From: JAFDWI01 sp964449375
GTDB taxonomy: Bacteria; Actinomycetota; Acidimicrobiia; Acidimicrobiales; Iamiaceae
Length of the DNA stretch: 64,000 nt
Reading direction: 5' to 3'
NCBI GenBank assembly: GCA_964449375.1
Contig: CAYVAS010000001.1
Coordinates: forward strand, 1-64,000
A model generated the notes under the pieces. That model was given only the letters and a program-made list of their open reading frames with translations, did no database searches and was not told where the DNA came from. The position numbers and the translations under genes are program-made. This document shows, piece after piece, positions 15,945 through 25,472 of the stretch (positions within the stretch are counted from its first letter, which is position 1; each line of letters starts with the position of its first letter).

Positions 15945-17909
15945 TCAACCGGTGTAGGCGGGTCGTGCCGCCACGGGACGGGCCGGTTCTGCCGGTGCGG
16001 GGGTGTCGTCGAGTGGTCGGACGGGCAGGGTCATCTCCAGGTCGGCCACGGTGATCTGGAACTCGCCGGTGGAGGGCGCCAGGTAGGGCGCGTCCTGCCC
16101 GAGCAGTTCGAGTTTGGGCACGTGGCCGGCCGCGAAGTGCCAGCCGTTGGGCGCGAGCTGGAACTCGATCGGTCCCCCGGCCGAGCCGGGTTCGATGCGG
16201 TAGACGCCCCGGGCGACGAGCACCTGGGTGTCGGTGGCCGGGTCGACGTCGAAGAGCCGCGCGGCCACGTAGGCGCCCTCGCCCTGCACGTCGACCCGGG
16301 CGGTCAGCGTGGGCGAGCCCAGCATCGTGTAGCCGTCGCCGGTGGCCGCGTCGAACCGGTAGGTCGCGACGCCTGCGCCCTGGTCGGCGGCGGGCACCTC
16401 GGTGCAGGCCGGCCCACCCCGGATCGGGTCGAGGGCCGCGGCGATCTCCGCATCGCCGGCTTCGGAATCCACCATCTGGGCGGACCCGCCACGATGGGTC
16501 ACCTCGTCGGGATGCAACCCGTGCCAGTCGGCTGCGTGGTACGGCCCGTCCGAGGGAGCGTCGCCGGGGCAGGTCTGGGTGAGCGCGGTCACCTCCTGGC
16601 CGCCGGGTCGGGCCATCGGCAGGCCGCCGATGTGGTGGTCGACGAACTGCTCGATGCGGGACCGGAGCATCGCCTTGTCCGCGGGTTTGTTCTGGCCACG
16701 CTGGTGGCCGCCGTCGTAGAAGAACAGCTCGTAGTCGGCGTCGGGGAAGCGGTCTTCGAGCAGGTTGGTGTAGCGCACGTACTCGTCGCCGGGGAAGATC
16801 GCGTCGGTGAACCCGGCGGCAAGCAACAGCGGCGGCGGCTGGGTCGGGGCCACCCCGAAGGCGCCGTCGAGCAGGTGGTAGGGCGAGTGGTACCGGGCGA
16901 TCTGGTCGATGATGAAGGCCGTCTCGGGTGTGTCGTAGGGCTCGCCGGCGCCCAGGACGTCGAACCAGGTGGTGATGTCCGCTTCGGGGTCCTCACCCTC
17001 GGGTGAGTAGTAGCCGATGAGCGACCCGGCGGCGTACAGGGTCCGGTCGATGGACTGTTTCCACACCCCCACCGGCGTGAAGTCGTCGGTGGGTGAGGTG
17101 ATCCGGTCGTCCAGGGTCCGCCCGTTGGGCATGAGCGCGTAGATCAGGTCGCTCCAGCCCGAAAGGGGTGCCGCCGCCGCGATCGACAACGGGACGCCGG
17201 CGGGGCTCTCCCAGGCGGTGGTGGTGCCGTCCGCGAGCATCACCCGGTCCTTCAGGGTCGCCAGCGACAGCGAGGTGCCCGCGCCGTAGGACTCGCCGGT
17301 CACCGCGATGCGGGCGGGGTCGACCAGTCCCTCGTCGACGAGCAGGCCCACGGTGTGCTGGATGTCGCGGATCTCGTAACGGTGGTCGGCCAGGCGCAGA
17401 TATCCGTGCTCGCAGGCATCCGGGTCGACCTGGCGGGACCGCAGGGTCCCACACGAGTTGCCCCATCCCCGGGCCTGGAGCTGCACCACCACGTAGCCCT
17501 TGGCGGCCCAGTCCAGCGCCGTGACCCCGCCGTACTGGGCGTCCTCAGGTCCGCTCGGGGGCATGCCCCAGCCGTGGCTCTGGACGACCAGGGGCCGGGG
17601 CTCGTCGTCACCGTGACGGGCCGGGTCGGGCAGGGTGACGTACAGCGCCAGGGGCACCCCGTCGAAGCTCACCAGGCGTTGGTCCTTGCTGGCCGGGCCG
17701 GGACCACCGATGTCCCCGGTGCACACCCGGATCCCGTCGGGGCGGGCCGGGCACTCGATCGCCTCGCCGCTCATGGTGTGGGCCTCGAGCACGGTGGTCG
17801 TCGCGGCGCGGGGCACCGCGGCCACCGGCTCGGTGGCGACCACCGCGACCGCGGCCATCACCACCAAGGCGACCACGCCGGCCGTCCGCGTCCTGGTCCA
17901 CCAGTCCAT
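15945..17909 (-). CDS. Secreted CocE/NonD-type (X-Pro dipeptidyl-peptidase S15) hydrolase
   Basis: A 654-aa protein. An N-terminal signal peptide (about 1-32, hydrophobic core AGVVALVVMAAVAVVA) is followed by an alpha/beta hydrolase of the S15/CocE family. VVQSHGWG forms the oxyanion region and GESYGAG places Ser207 as nucleophile. LLLAAGFTDAIFPGDE carries the Asp, and FYDGGHQRG the His. The last 200 residues form the jelly-roll domain usual in this family. It is expected to be exported and to cleave esters or acylated peptides. The gene is alone, in the same direction as the SDR gene downstream in the map. Confidence 0.87.
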   Translation of the reverse strand: MDWWTRTRTAGVVALVVMAAVAVVATEPVAAVPRAATTTVLEAHTMSGEAIECPARPDGIRVCTGDIGGPGPASKDQRLVSFDGVPLALYVTLPDPARHGDDEPRPLVVQSHGWGMPPSGPEDAQYGGVTALDWAAKGYVVVQLQARGWGNSCGTLRSRQVDPDACEHGYLRLADHRYEIRDIQHTVGLLVDEGLVDPARIAVTGESYGAGTSLSLATLKDRVMLADGTTTAWESPAGVPLSIAAAAPLSGWSDLIYALMPNGRTLDDRITSPTDDFTPVGVWKQSIDRTLYAAGSLIGYYSPEGEDPEADITTWFDVLGAGEPYDTPETAFIIDQIARYHSPYHLLDGAFGVAPTQPPPLLLAAGFTDAIFPGDEYVRYTNLLEDRFPDADYELFFYDGGHQRGQNKPADKAMLRSRIEQFVDHHIGGLPMARPGGQEVTALTQTCPGDAPSDGPYHAADWHGLHPDEVTHRGGSAQMVDSEAGDAEIAAALDPIRGGPACTEVPAADQGAGVATYRFDAATGDGYTMLGSPTLTARVDVQGEGAYVAARLFDVDPATDTQVLVARGVYRIEPGSAGGPIEFQLAPNGWHFAAGHVPKLELLGQDAPYLAPSTGEFQITVADLEMTLPVRPLDDTPAPAEPARPVAARPAYTG

Positions 17910-18005
17910 GATTCCTCCGTGTGGTCGCTGAACGAGCCGCGCCCGCGACCCGGGGTGACCCTAGAGGACCGGTCGGGTCGGACCGGGCACCCCTGTGCGC
18001 GGGTC

Positions 18006-18800
18006 CTACCAGTCCATTCCCAGGACCTGGCGCATCGTGGCCTCGAACGCGGCGTCGTCGAGTTCTCGCCGGGTCGCGCACACCAGCACCGCGTCGTCGC
18101 CCACGGGCACCCGCAGGGGCGTGTCGTCCTGTTCGATCGCGTCGGCGATGGCCACGGCCACCGCGTCGGGTCCGGGACGGGGGCCGCCCAGCAACTTGGC
18201 GTCGAGGCCCGACACCTGCTGGTGCAACTCGGCATAGGGCGTGGATTCGATGTCCACCGGTGAGGGCTTGTTGCGCATCTCGGTGGCGAAGTAGCCGGGT
18301 TCGACGATCACGACCCTGATGCCGAAATGACCGAGTTCCAAGTGCAGCGCCTCGCTCATGGCCTCCAGGGCGTGTTTGGACGCCGAGTAGATGCCGTTCA
18401 GCGGCGAGGTGACGACTCCTTCGACCGACGACACGTTCACCACGACCCCGTGGCCGCGCGTCCGCATGCCGGGCACGATCGCCTGGGTGAGACGCAGCGG
18501 ACCGAAGAAGTTGGTCGCGAACACGCCCTGGGCGAGGTCGGGAGGCACCGATTCGACGGGTCCGCGCACGTTGACGCCGGCGTTGTTGACGAGCACGTCG
18601 ACCTCACCGGCCACCGCGACCGCGGCGTCGATGGAGTGCTGGTCGTCCACGTCCAGGGCGACGGCCCGGGCCACGTCCAGGCCCTCCAGGCTGGACAGGT
18701 TCCGGGCGCTGGCCACCACGTCGTGACCCCGTTCGGTCAGCTCCACCGCGGCCGCGCGACCGATGCCGGTGGAACAACCCGTGATCAGGATCCGCGCCAT
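18006..18800 (-). CDS. Short-chain dehydrogenase/reductase
   Basis: A 264-aa classical SDR. The cofactor motif TGCSTGIG is at 7-14, NNAG at 72-75, the catalytic Ser near 124, and YSASK places Tyr138 and Lys142. The substrate is unknown. ATG 18800 is the true start; the frame stays open far upstream only because it runs antisense to the helicase gene. The gene is divergent from that helicase, with a 108-bp spacer. Confidence 0.9.
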   Translation of the reverse strand: MARILITGCSTGIGRAAAVELTERGHDVVASARNLSSLEGLDVARAVALDVDDQHSIDAAVAVAGEVDVLVNNAGVNVRGPVESVPPDLAQGVFATNFFGPLRLTQAIVPGMRTRGHGVVVNVSSVEGVVTSPLNGIYSASKHALEAMSEALHLELGHFGIRVVIVEPGYFATEMRNKPSPVDIESTPYAELHQQVSGLDAKLLGGPRPGPDAVAVAIADAIEQDDTPLRVPVGDDAVLVCATRRELDDAAFEATMRQVLGMDW

Positions 18801-18908
18801 GACCGCCGATCTTTCCACAATCGCCGGCACCGGTCCGACCTCCAGCGGCCCCGATCGTGGGCGACGACGCGGGTCGGAAATGTCGTTGCCTTCCGCGACA
18901 CTGGCACG

Positions 18909-21900
18909 GTGCGCTCCGCAGACGACGCCGGCATCCTCTCCGAGGAGGTACTGGAGGAGAACTACGACCTGGGAACGATCGACCGCGGAGCGGGCTACTT
19001 CCACGACGGCCGGGCCCAGCTCATCACCAACGGTCCGGGTCGGGTCGCGGCGGTGGTCGAGGGCTCGGGGAACAACACCTACGTCACCCGGGTGTCGTGG
19101 CGGTCTCTGGAGTCCGGCGGGGTGGTCGTCGAAGACACCTGCACCTGCCCGTTGGGCGGGTTCTGCAAGCACGCGGTCGCCGCGATCCTCACCGCCCGGG
19201 CCGACGCGGACCACGGGGCACCCCTGGACGGCCCGCCGACCTGGCGCCAGCTCCTCGACGGGCTGGACACCCCCGAGTCCTCCGAGCACGGCCGGATGGG
19301 GGCGCCGCTGGCGCTGCAGTTCACGGTGTCGGCCCCCTCGACGTCGCCCTCCGGCGCCACCGGCTCGGCGACCGCACAGTTGGCGGTCCGTCCGCTGCGG
19401 ATGGGAAAGCGGGAACGCTGGATCAAGTCCGGCGCGTCCTGGCGCGACCTGGCCTACGCGGGCGGACCCCGGGACCTCGACCTCGCCCAGGTGGCGGCCC
19501 TGCGGGCCCTGTGGAACGCGTCGCCACGGCGCTCGTACCACCCCGACACCGGCCCGCTGACCCTGGGCCGCTTCGGCAGCGACCTGTGGCTGCACCTGCG
19601 CCACGCCGCCGACACCGGGGTGGTCTTCGTCGACCACACCGGCGAAGACCCCGTCGAGCTCCACGCCGAACCCGCGCACGTGGTGGTGGATCTGACCGCC
19701 TCGGCCGACGGCGACGCCACCCTGGTGACCTCGCTGGCCTGGGCCACCGGGGATCCCCTCGGCGACGCCGAGGCCAGGGTCGGATTGCTCGGCACACCAC
19801 CCCACGGGGTGTTCGTGGAATCCGCGTCCGGCACGGTCTCCCTGGCACGTTTGGAGACCCCTCTGGTTCCGGCGATCCTACGGATGCTGGAGGCACCACC
19901 GTTGCACGTGCCCGCCGGCGAGGTCCCCGACCTGCTCGACCACTACCAGCCGTTGCTGGCCCGCGCCGCCAGGTTCGGCTCCTCGGACGGTTCGGTGACG
20001 ATCACCGCCCGCCGCTTCGACGGACTGCGGGTCCTCGTGGAACGCCACGCCTTGGACCACGCCGCGGTGTCCTGGCACGCCCGGTACGTCCGGGGTGCCA
20101 CGGTGACCCACCACCGTCTGCGAGATCCCGAACCCTGGCGCGACCTCGCCGCCGAGGCCACCGCCACCGCGGAGCTGGCGATCCCCGAGGCGCTGCGCGG
20201 CCTGCTGGGCGACCTCGTGGGCCGACCGGCGGACCGCCACCTGGAAGGCGTGGACGCCATCCGGCTCTTCGCCGATGCGATCCCCTGGTTGTGCTCCCGG
20301 CCCGGGGTCGAGGTCCAGATCGTCGAGGTCTCCGACACGGCGCTGCCCGAGCTGCGCGAGGCCACCGCGGACCCGCTGGTGGAGCTGTCGGTGCGCGACG
20401 GCGAAGCCCAGCGTGGCCAGACCGACTGGTTCGACCTGGCGGTGCAGGTGTCGGTGGACGGCGAAACGGTGCCCTTCGCGGCGTTGTTCGCGGCGCTGAA
20501 CCGCGAAGAACCGGTGCTGGTGCTGGCCAGTGGCACCTGGATCCGTCTGGACCGGCCCGAGTTCGCCCGTCTGCGCGACCTGATCGCCGAAGCCCGCGGG
20601 CTCACCCCGTCGGGGGCCGACGACGTCGGGGTCGACGACGAGCCGATCCCGATCAACCGGTTCCAGCTCTCGCTGTTCGAGGAGCTGGCGGCGCTCGGGG
20701 TGGTGCGCGACCAGAGCGAGCGGTGGGCGGCCAGCGTCGCCCGGTTGGCCGACCTCACCGAACCAGGGCCCGTGGCCACCCCTGCAACGCTGAAGGCCGA
20801 CCTGCGCCCCTATCAGGAGGCGGGGTTCTCCTGGCTGCACTTCATCCGCGCCCACGAGCTCGGCGGCATCCTCGCCGACGACATGGGTCTGGGCAAGACC
20901 GTCCAGGTGCTGGCGCTGTGCGCGTCGATCCTGGACGAACGCCCCGATGCTCGTTTTCTGGTGGTCGCACCCACCAGCGTGGTGGGCAACTGGCAGCGCG
21001 AAGCCGAACGCTTCGTGCCCTCGATGGCGACGACCACGATCACCGGAACCGCGGCCCGCCGCGGCGCTACGATCGCCGAGAAGGTGCGGGACGCCTCGCT
21101 GGTGGTCACCTCCTACACGTTGTTCCGCCTCGAATTCGACGACTACGCGGACCTCGAATGGGACCTGCTGTTGCTGGACGAGGCCCAGTTCGTCAAGAAC
21201 CACCAGGGCAAGACCTACCGCGCGGTCCGCGAACTGCCGGCGACCTCGAAGATCGCGATCACCGGCACGCCGCTGGAGAACAGCCTCATGGACCTGTGGG
21301 CGCTGCTGTCGATCGTGGCGCCGGGGCTGTACCCGGACCCCCAACGGTTCTCCCGGGTGTACCGCAAGCCCATCGAAAAGGGCGACGCACCGGAGCTGCT
21401 GGCCAGGCTGCACCGTCGGATCGCGCCGCTGCTGCGACGCCGCACCAAGGACGCGGTGCTCACCGAGTTGCCGCCCAAGATCGAACAGGTCATCGAGGTG
21501 GACCTGTCGCCCCGCCACCGCCGCCTCTACCAGACCCACCTGCAACGGGAGCGTGCCAAGGTGCTGGGCCTGGTCGACGACGTGCAGCGCAACCGATTCG
21601 TGATCTTCAAGTCGTTGACGCTGTTACGTCAGTTGAGCCTGGATCCCGCGCTGGTCGACGACGCCGCCGAAGGGGTCGGCTCGGCCAAGTTGGACCGTCT
21701 GGTCGACGACGTGACCCAGGTGGTCGCCGAAGGGCACCGGGCGCTGGTGTTCAGCCAGTTCACCCGCTTTCTGCGCCGGGCCGAGGACCGCCTGGGCGAC
21801 GCCGGGGTGGCCACGGTCTACCTGGACGGGCGCACCCGCCACCGTGACCAGATCATCGACACCTTCAAGTCCGGCGCCGCCCCGGTGTTTCTGATCAGCC

Positions 21901-22190
21901 TCAAGGCCGGAGGCGTCGGGCTGAACCTCACCGAAGCCGACTACTGCTTCATCCTGGATCCGTGGTGGAATCCGGCGACCGAGAACCAGGCGGTGGATCG
22001 GGCGCACCGCATCGGCCAGGACGATCCGGTGGTGGTGTACCGCTACGTGTCCACCGGCACCATCGAAGAAAAGGTCATGGAACTCAAGGCCCGCAAGGCG
22101 GCCCTGTTCGCCGACGTGGTCGACGCCGACGGTTCGCTCGCCGGTGCGCTGACCGCCGAGGACCTGCGCGGCCTGTTCGAGTCCGGCTGA
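18909..22190 (+). CDS. SWIM zinc finger SNF2/Rad54-type helicase
   Basis: A 1093-aa Swi2/Snf2 ATPase that probably translocates on double-stranded DNA. An N-terminal SWIM motif (Cys78-x-Cys80, then Cys86-x-His88) is expected to bind zinc. A beta-rich region follows to about 640. The helicase core shows LRPYQEAGFSWL, Walker A DDMGLGKTVQ (about 655), DEAQ (about 757) and motif VI QAVDRAHRIGQ (about 1027). GTG 18909 begins the SWIM-containing part; longer upstream frames overlap the SDR gene antisense. Such proteins are common in actinobacteria and of unknown role. No methylase, nuclease or DrmB/BrxC-type partner adjoins it, so a defence role is not supported. Confidence 0.9.
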   Translation: MRSADDAGILSEEVLEENYDLGTIDRGAGYFHDGRAQLITNGPGRVAAVVEGSGNNTYVTRVSWRSLESGGVVVEDTCTCPLGGFCKHAVAAILTARADADHGAPLDGPPTWRQLLDGLDTPESSEHGRMGAPLALQFTVSAPSTSPSGATGSATAQLAVRPLRMGKRERWIKSGASWRDLAYAGGPRDLDLAQVAALRALWNASPRRSYHPDTGPLTLGRFGSDLWLHLRHAADTGVVFVDHTGEDPVELHAEPAHVVVDLTASADGDATLVTSLAWATGDPLGDAEARVGLLGTPPHGVFVESASGTVSLARLETPLVPAILRMLEAPPLHVPAGEVPDLLDHYQPLLARAARFGSSDGSVTITARRFDGLRVLVERHALDHAAVSWHARYVRGATVTHHRLRDPEPWRDLAAEATATAELAIPEALRGLLGDLVGRPADRHLEGVDAIRLFADAIPWLCSRPGVEVQIVEVSDTALPELREATADPLVELSVRDGEAQRGQTDWFDLAVQVSVDGETVPFAALFAALNREEPVLVLASGTWIRLDRPEFARLRDLIAEARGLTPSGADDVGVDDEPIPINRFQLSLFEELAALGVVRDQSERWAASVARLADLTEPGPVATPATLKADLRPYQEAGFSWLHFIRAHELGGILADDMGLGKTVQVLALCASILDERPDARFLVVAPTSVVGNWQREAERFVPSMATTTITGTAARRGATIAEKVRDASLVVTSYTLFRLEFDDYADLEWDLLLLDEAQFVKNHQGKTYRAVRELPATSKIAITGTPLENSLMDLWALLSIVAPGLYPDPQRFSRVYRKPIEKGDAPELLARLHRRIAPLLRRRTKDAVLTELPPKIEQVIEVDLSPRHRRLYQTHLQRERAKVLGLVDDVQRNRFVIFKSLTLLRQLSLDPALVDDAAEGVGSAKLDRLVDDVTQVVAEGHRALVFSQFTRFLRRAEDRLGDAGVATVYLDGRTRHRDQIIDTFKSGAAPVFLISLKAGGVGLNLTEADYCFILDPWWNPATENQAVDRAHRIGQDDPVVVYRYVSTGTIEEKVMELKARKAALFADVVDADGSLAGALTAEDLRGLFESG

Positions 22191-22290
22191 CCCGACACGG
22201 TGGACCGGGCTGCCGGGCACGGGACCGGCCGGCGCCGTTTGTCCGGTCGTGCGCCGGGAAGAGCCCGAGTATCCCTGCAGGAGGAAGCCC

Positions 22291-22650
22291 ATGACCAACG
22301 ATGCCCCGGATCCCTCCGAAGCACTCGACAGCGACAAACTGGGAGACGAGTTCCCGCCCGAGCGGCCCGTCGGCGTCGACCAGTACGGCACGACCACCGC
22401 CGAGGCACGGATCGGCGAGCCGATCGACGAGCGTGTCGACCGTGAGGAGCCCGACGAGTCGGCTCCGGAACCGGAGAACCTCACGCTGGTGGCCGAACCG
22501 ACGCCCGACGTCGAAGAAGACCTCGTCGCCCAGGAAGCCGTCGCGGACCCGCGGGCGGTCGACCCCGACGAAGGTGACCCTTCCGAACGTCTGGGCGAAG
22601 GCAGCATCCCCGCCGAGGTCGACGCCATCCGGGAGACCCGCGCCCCCTAG
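22291..22650 (+). CDS. DUF5709 small acidic protein
   Basis: A 119-aa, very acidic, probably disordered protein. FPPERPVGVDQYGTTTAEA followed by GEPIDERVDREEPD is the core of DUF5709, a family seen only in actinobacteria and of unknown role. ATG 22291 is chosen because GGAGGAAG lies 5 bases before it, one of the clearest ribosome binding sites in the window. An upstream in-frame start at 22249 lacks such a site. Confidence 0.85.
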   Translation: MTNDAPDPSEALDSDKLGDEFPPERPVGVDQYGTTTAEARIGEPIDERVDREEPDESAPEPENLTLVAEPTPDVEEDLVAQEAVADPRAVDPDEGDPSERLGEGSIPAEVDAIRETRAP

Positions 22651-22672
22651 GTCTGGCGCCCCGCTCCCCGCC

Positions 22673-23833
22673 TCAGGGCTTGTCGGATCCGACCACCCAC
22701 ATCGCGAAGTACTGCGAGCCGCCGCCATAAGCGTGGCCCAGTGCCTTGCGGGCGCCGTCCACCTGGTGGTCACCGGCCAGGCCCCGAACCTGCTGGGCGG
22801 CTTCGGCGAAGCGGATCATGCCCGACGCGCCGATCGGGTTGGACGACAGCACCCCTCCGGACATGTTCACCGGCAGGTCCCCGTCGAGCGCGGTCACCCC
22901 GTCCTCGGTGAGTTTCCACCCCTCTCCGGGTCCGGCGAATCCCAGGCTTTCCAGCCACATGGGTTCGAACCACGAAAAGGGCACGTAGATCTCGGCACAG
23001 TCGATCTGGGTGCGGGGGTCGTCGATGCCGGCCTCGGCCCACAGCGCGGCCGCGCACTCCGCCGACGCGCGGGGCAGTACCGGGTCCCGGTCGGCCGACA
23101 GCGTGGGTTCGGAACGCATGGCGGTGGCATGCACCCACGCGGGAGGCCGCGGTGCGGTGTCGGCGACCGATTCCGATGCCAGCACCACCGCGCACGCGCC
23201 GTCGGAAGACGGGCAGGTCTCGGCGTAGCGGATCGGGTCCCACAGCATGATCGACTCTTCGATCGATTCGTAGGTGATGCCGTGTTCGTGCAGGTGGGCG
23301 TAGGGGTTCTTCAGCGCGTTCTGCCGGTCCTTGAGCGCGACGAGGATCCCGATGTGGTCCGGGGCGTTCGAACGGCGCATGTAGGAGCGCACGTGCGGCG
23401 CGAAGTAGCCCCCGGCACCGGCGTGCATCGGCGGGGTGAAGGGGATGGGCAGCGACAGGGCCCACATCGCCTCGGACTCGGACTGCTTTTCGTAGCTGAC
23501 CGCCAACACCCGTTCGTGGATCCCGGCGGTCACCAGCGTCGAGGCGACGATCGCGGTGGACCCGCCCACCGAACCGGCGGTGTGGACCCGCAGCATCGGC
23601 TTGTCGGTGGCGCCCAGCGCGTCGGCCAGATACAGCTCGGGCATCATGACGCCTTCGAAGAAGTCGGGTGCCTTGCCGATCACCACCGCATCGACGTCGC
23701 CCCACTCCAGCTCGGCGTCGGCCAGGGCGCGCACCGCGGCTTCTCGGACCAGTCCGGCCATGGACACGTCGCCACGGGTGGCTTGGTATTTGGTCTGACC
23801 GACCCCGGTCACCGCGACTCGCTGTCCGCTCAT
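22673..23833 (-). CDS. Thiolase-fold protein, Ltp3-like, lacking the Cys nucleophile
   Basis: A 386-aa lipid-transfer-protein/thiolase homologue, last gene of a four-gene operon. The C-terminal GHAYGGGSQYFAMWV keeps the conserved His region. Where SCP2-type thiolases carry C-x-T-G-S-T-A, this protein has GSVGGSTA, so the nucleophilic Cys is replaced by Ser. That argues against ordinary thiolysis and favours an aldolase-type role, as shown for Ltp2 with the DUF35 domain of ChsH2 in cholesterol breakdown. Sizes and order match M. tuberculosis Rv3521-Rv3522-Rv3523. ATG 23833 overlaps the preceding stop by four bases. Confidence 0.88.
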   Translation of the reverse strand: MSGQRVAVTGVGQTKYQATRGDVSMAGLVREAAVRALADAELEWGDVDAVVIGKAPDFFEGVMMPELYLADALGATDKPMLRVHTAGSVGGSTAIVASTLVTAGIHERVLAVSYEKQSESEAMWALSLPIPFTPPMHAGAGGYFAPHVRSYMRRSNAPDHIGILVALKDRQNALKNPYAHLHEHGITYESIEESIMLWDPIRYAETCPSSDGACAVVLASESVADTAPRPPAWVHATAMRSEPTLSADRDPVLPRASAECAAALWAEAGIDDPRTQIDCAEIYVPFSWFEPMWLESLGFAGPGEGWKLTEDGVTALDGDLPVNMSGGVLSSNPIGASGMIRFAEAAQQVRGLAGDHQVDGARKALGHAYGGGSQYFAMWVVGSDKP

Positions 23834-24897
23834 GGACGGTCTCCTTCCAGGACGGCGACGAGGTTCTGTTGCAGCGCGGGCCCCTGGGTGGCGTGGGCGA
23901 CCATGCGCTGCGCGTCTCCGGCGGCGATCTGGCCGGCGGCCTCGCCCAGGCGGATCAACCCGGCGGTGAGCATCGGGTTGGCCGCCAACGCGCCCCCGGA
24001 GCGGTTGACGACCGCGTCGTCGGGTACGTCCAGGGCCCGGCGCAGCAGCAACTCGTCGTGGGTGAAGGGGGCGTGCAGTTCCCAAGCGTCCACGGGCGCG
24101 TCGGCAACCCCGGCCTTCTGGGCCGCCCGGCGGGCCGAGGGCACGTCGGTGAGGTCCCGCACGCCCAGTGCCATGGGGTCGATCCGGTGGTCGATGCCCC
24201 GGATCCACACCGGATGGTCCGACAGTTCCCGGGCCCGGTCCCCCGCCGCGAGCACGACCGCGGCGGCGCCGTCGGAGATCGGCGGGCAGTCCGAACGACG
24301 AAGTGCGCCCACCAGTGGGGCCTCGGCCAGGATCTCGTCGGCCGGTCGGTCCCAGCGGAGCTGGGCGTACTCGTTGTTGGCCAGCGCGTCGCGGCGACTG
24401 CGGGCGGCGACCTCGGCCATCCCCTCGGGAGTGACGACCCCGGCGTCCAGGGCGGCCGACGCCGAGAGTGCGGCGAGCGAGATCGAGTCGAGCCACAGTG
24501 GCCCCACCGTGTAGGGGTCGAGCTGGCGGGAGAGCACCTTGGGAAGATCTCCGGAGGAGGCCTTGGAGTACGAGTACACGAAGGCGGTGTCCACGGCGCC
24601 GGTCTGGATCTTGACCCACGCCTCGTACAGGGCCCAGGCGCCGTCCATCTCGACGTGGGACTCCTGGATGGGAGGCCAGGGACCGATGCCGTCGAGGGTG
24701 GATACGAACGAGAACGCGTTGCCGGCCAGGTAGTCGGTACTGCCCGAGCAGGTGAACCCGATGTCGCGGATCGTCAGGTCGACCTGGTCGAGTGCGGCCC
24801 GGGTGACGGGCATGAGCATCTCGACCTCGTTGAGATCCTCGACGGCGCGGGTGTGGTGGGACTGGGCGAACGAGACGATCGCGACCTCACGCATCAC
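23830..24897 (-). CDS. Thiolase-fold protein, Ltp4-like, lacking the Cys nucleophile
   Basis: A 355-aa thiolase-superfamily protein, close in size to Rv3522 (Ltp4). The N-terminal half holds GFTCSGSTDYLAG. The position of the nucleophilic Cys reads SHVEMDGAWA, with no Cys. SGGALAANPMLTAGLIRLGE matches the conserved C-terminal block. It probably pairs with the next gene product as a heteromer that also uses the DUF35/OB-fold proteins. GTG 24897 overlaps the upstream stop by four bases (GTGA); ATG 24894 is an alternative. The catalytic assignment is inferred from family precedent. Confidence 0.87.
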   Translation of the reverse strand: MMREVAIVSFAQSHHTRAVEDLNEVEMLMPVTRAALDQVDLTIRDIGFTCSGSTDYLAGNAFSFVSTLDGIGPWPPIQESHVEMDGAWALYEAWVKIQTGAVDTAFVYSYSKASSGDLPKVLSRQLDPYTVGPLWLDSISLAALSASAALDAGVVTPEGMAEVAARSRRDALANNEYAQLRWDRPADEILAEAPLVGALRRSDCPPISDGAAAVVLAAGDRARELSDHPVWIRGIDHRIDPMALGVRDLTDVPSARRAAQKAGVADAPVDAWELHAPFTHDELLLRRALDVPDDAVVNRSGGALAANPMLTAGLIRLGEAAGQIAAGDAQRMVAHATQGPALQQNLVAVLEGDRP

Positions 24898-25472
24898 CCC
24901 TCACCCCCTTCGCCCGGACCCCAGGAGGTGACGTGCCCCGCTTCGTCGACCACCGCGTCGGGACGGTCGAGGGGTCGGAAGTACTTGATCGATTCCAGGG
25001 TCGGGGCCAGCTCGTCGTCGTCCACCCAGACCGGTTCGAGCCACTGGCCGATCCGCACCTCGTCGGGGTTGGCCTCCTGAACCAGGTGCATGAGGAACAT
25101 GTCGGCGCCTTCCAGTTGGATCAGGCCGCCCACGTAGGGAATCTCCATGACCGACCCGTGGAAGGCGACGTTCACCACGCAGTAGGACACCAGCACCCCA
25201 GGCCCGGCGAGCTCGACGATGTCGGCGGTGGGGACCCCGTGGCTGGGGCACGCGCCCCGGGAGGGGACGTAGACCTTGTGGCAGATCGGGCAGGCCTCGC
25301 CGAGGATCTTTCCTTCGGTGATCCCGCGCAGGAACGTGGTGGTCGCCCGACCGGCGGTGAAGTCGTAGTCGAGACGGGCCGGGGTGGCGAGGCGTTCGAC
25401 GGGGTCGACGCCGGCCAGCGCCTCGGGCAACGTGACCGTCGGCGTCTCGGGGATGGGGGCAGACGGGGTCAT
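24894..25472 (-). CDS. OB-fold/DUF35 acyl-CoA-binding protein with zinc ribbon
   Basis: A 192-aa protein with the rubredoxin-like zinc ribbon of DUF35: CPIC, then CPSH about 13 residues later (roughly residues 60-80). An OB-fold follows, with YCVVNVAFHGSVMEIPYVGGLI. In characterised cases such proteins channel acyl-CoA substrates to a partner thiolase-fold enzyme, as in acetoacetyl-CoA synthesis or the Ltp2-ChsH2 aldolase. Coupling to the Ltp4-like gene by a GTGA overlap supports that. Start and end overlap neighbours by four bases on both sides. Confidence 0.87.
   Translation of the reverse strand: MTPSAPIPETPTVTLPEALAGVDPVERLATPARLDYDFTAGRATTTFLRGITEGKILGEACPICHKVYVPSRGACPSHGVPTADIVELAGPGVLVSYCVVNVAFHGSVMEIPYVGGLIQLEGADMFLMHLVQEANPDEVRIGQWLEPVWVDDDELAPTLESIKYFRPLDRPDAVVDEAGHVTSWGPGEGGEG

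Noticed and set aside
19878..21545. 555-codon open frame antisense to the SNF2 helicase
   Set aside because: Shadow of a gene with all helicase motifs intact.
18909..22190. SNF2 helicase as part of a DISARM- or BREX-like system
   Set aside because: No methylase, nuclease, DrmB or Brx gene is nearby; neighbours are an SDR and a DUF5709 protein.
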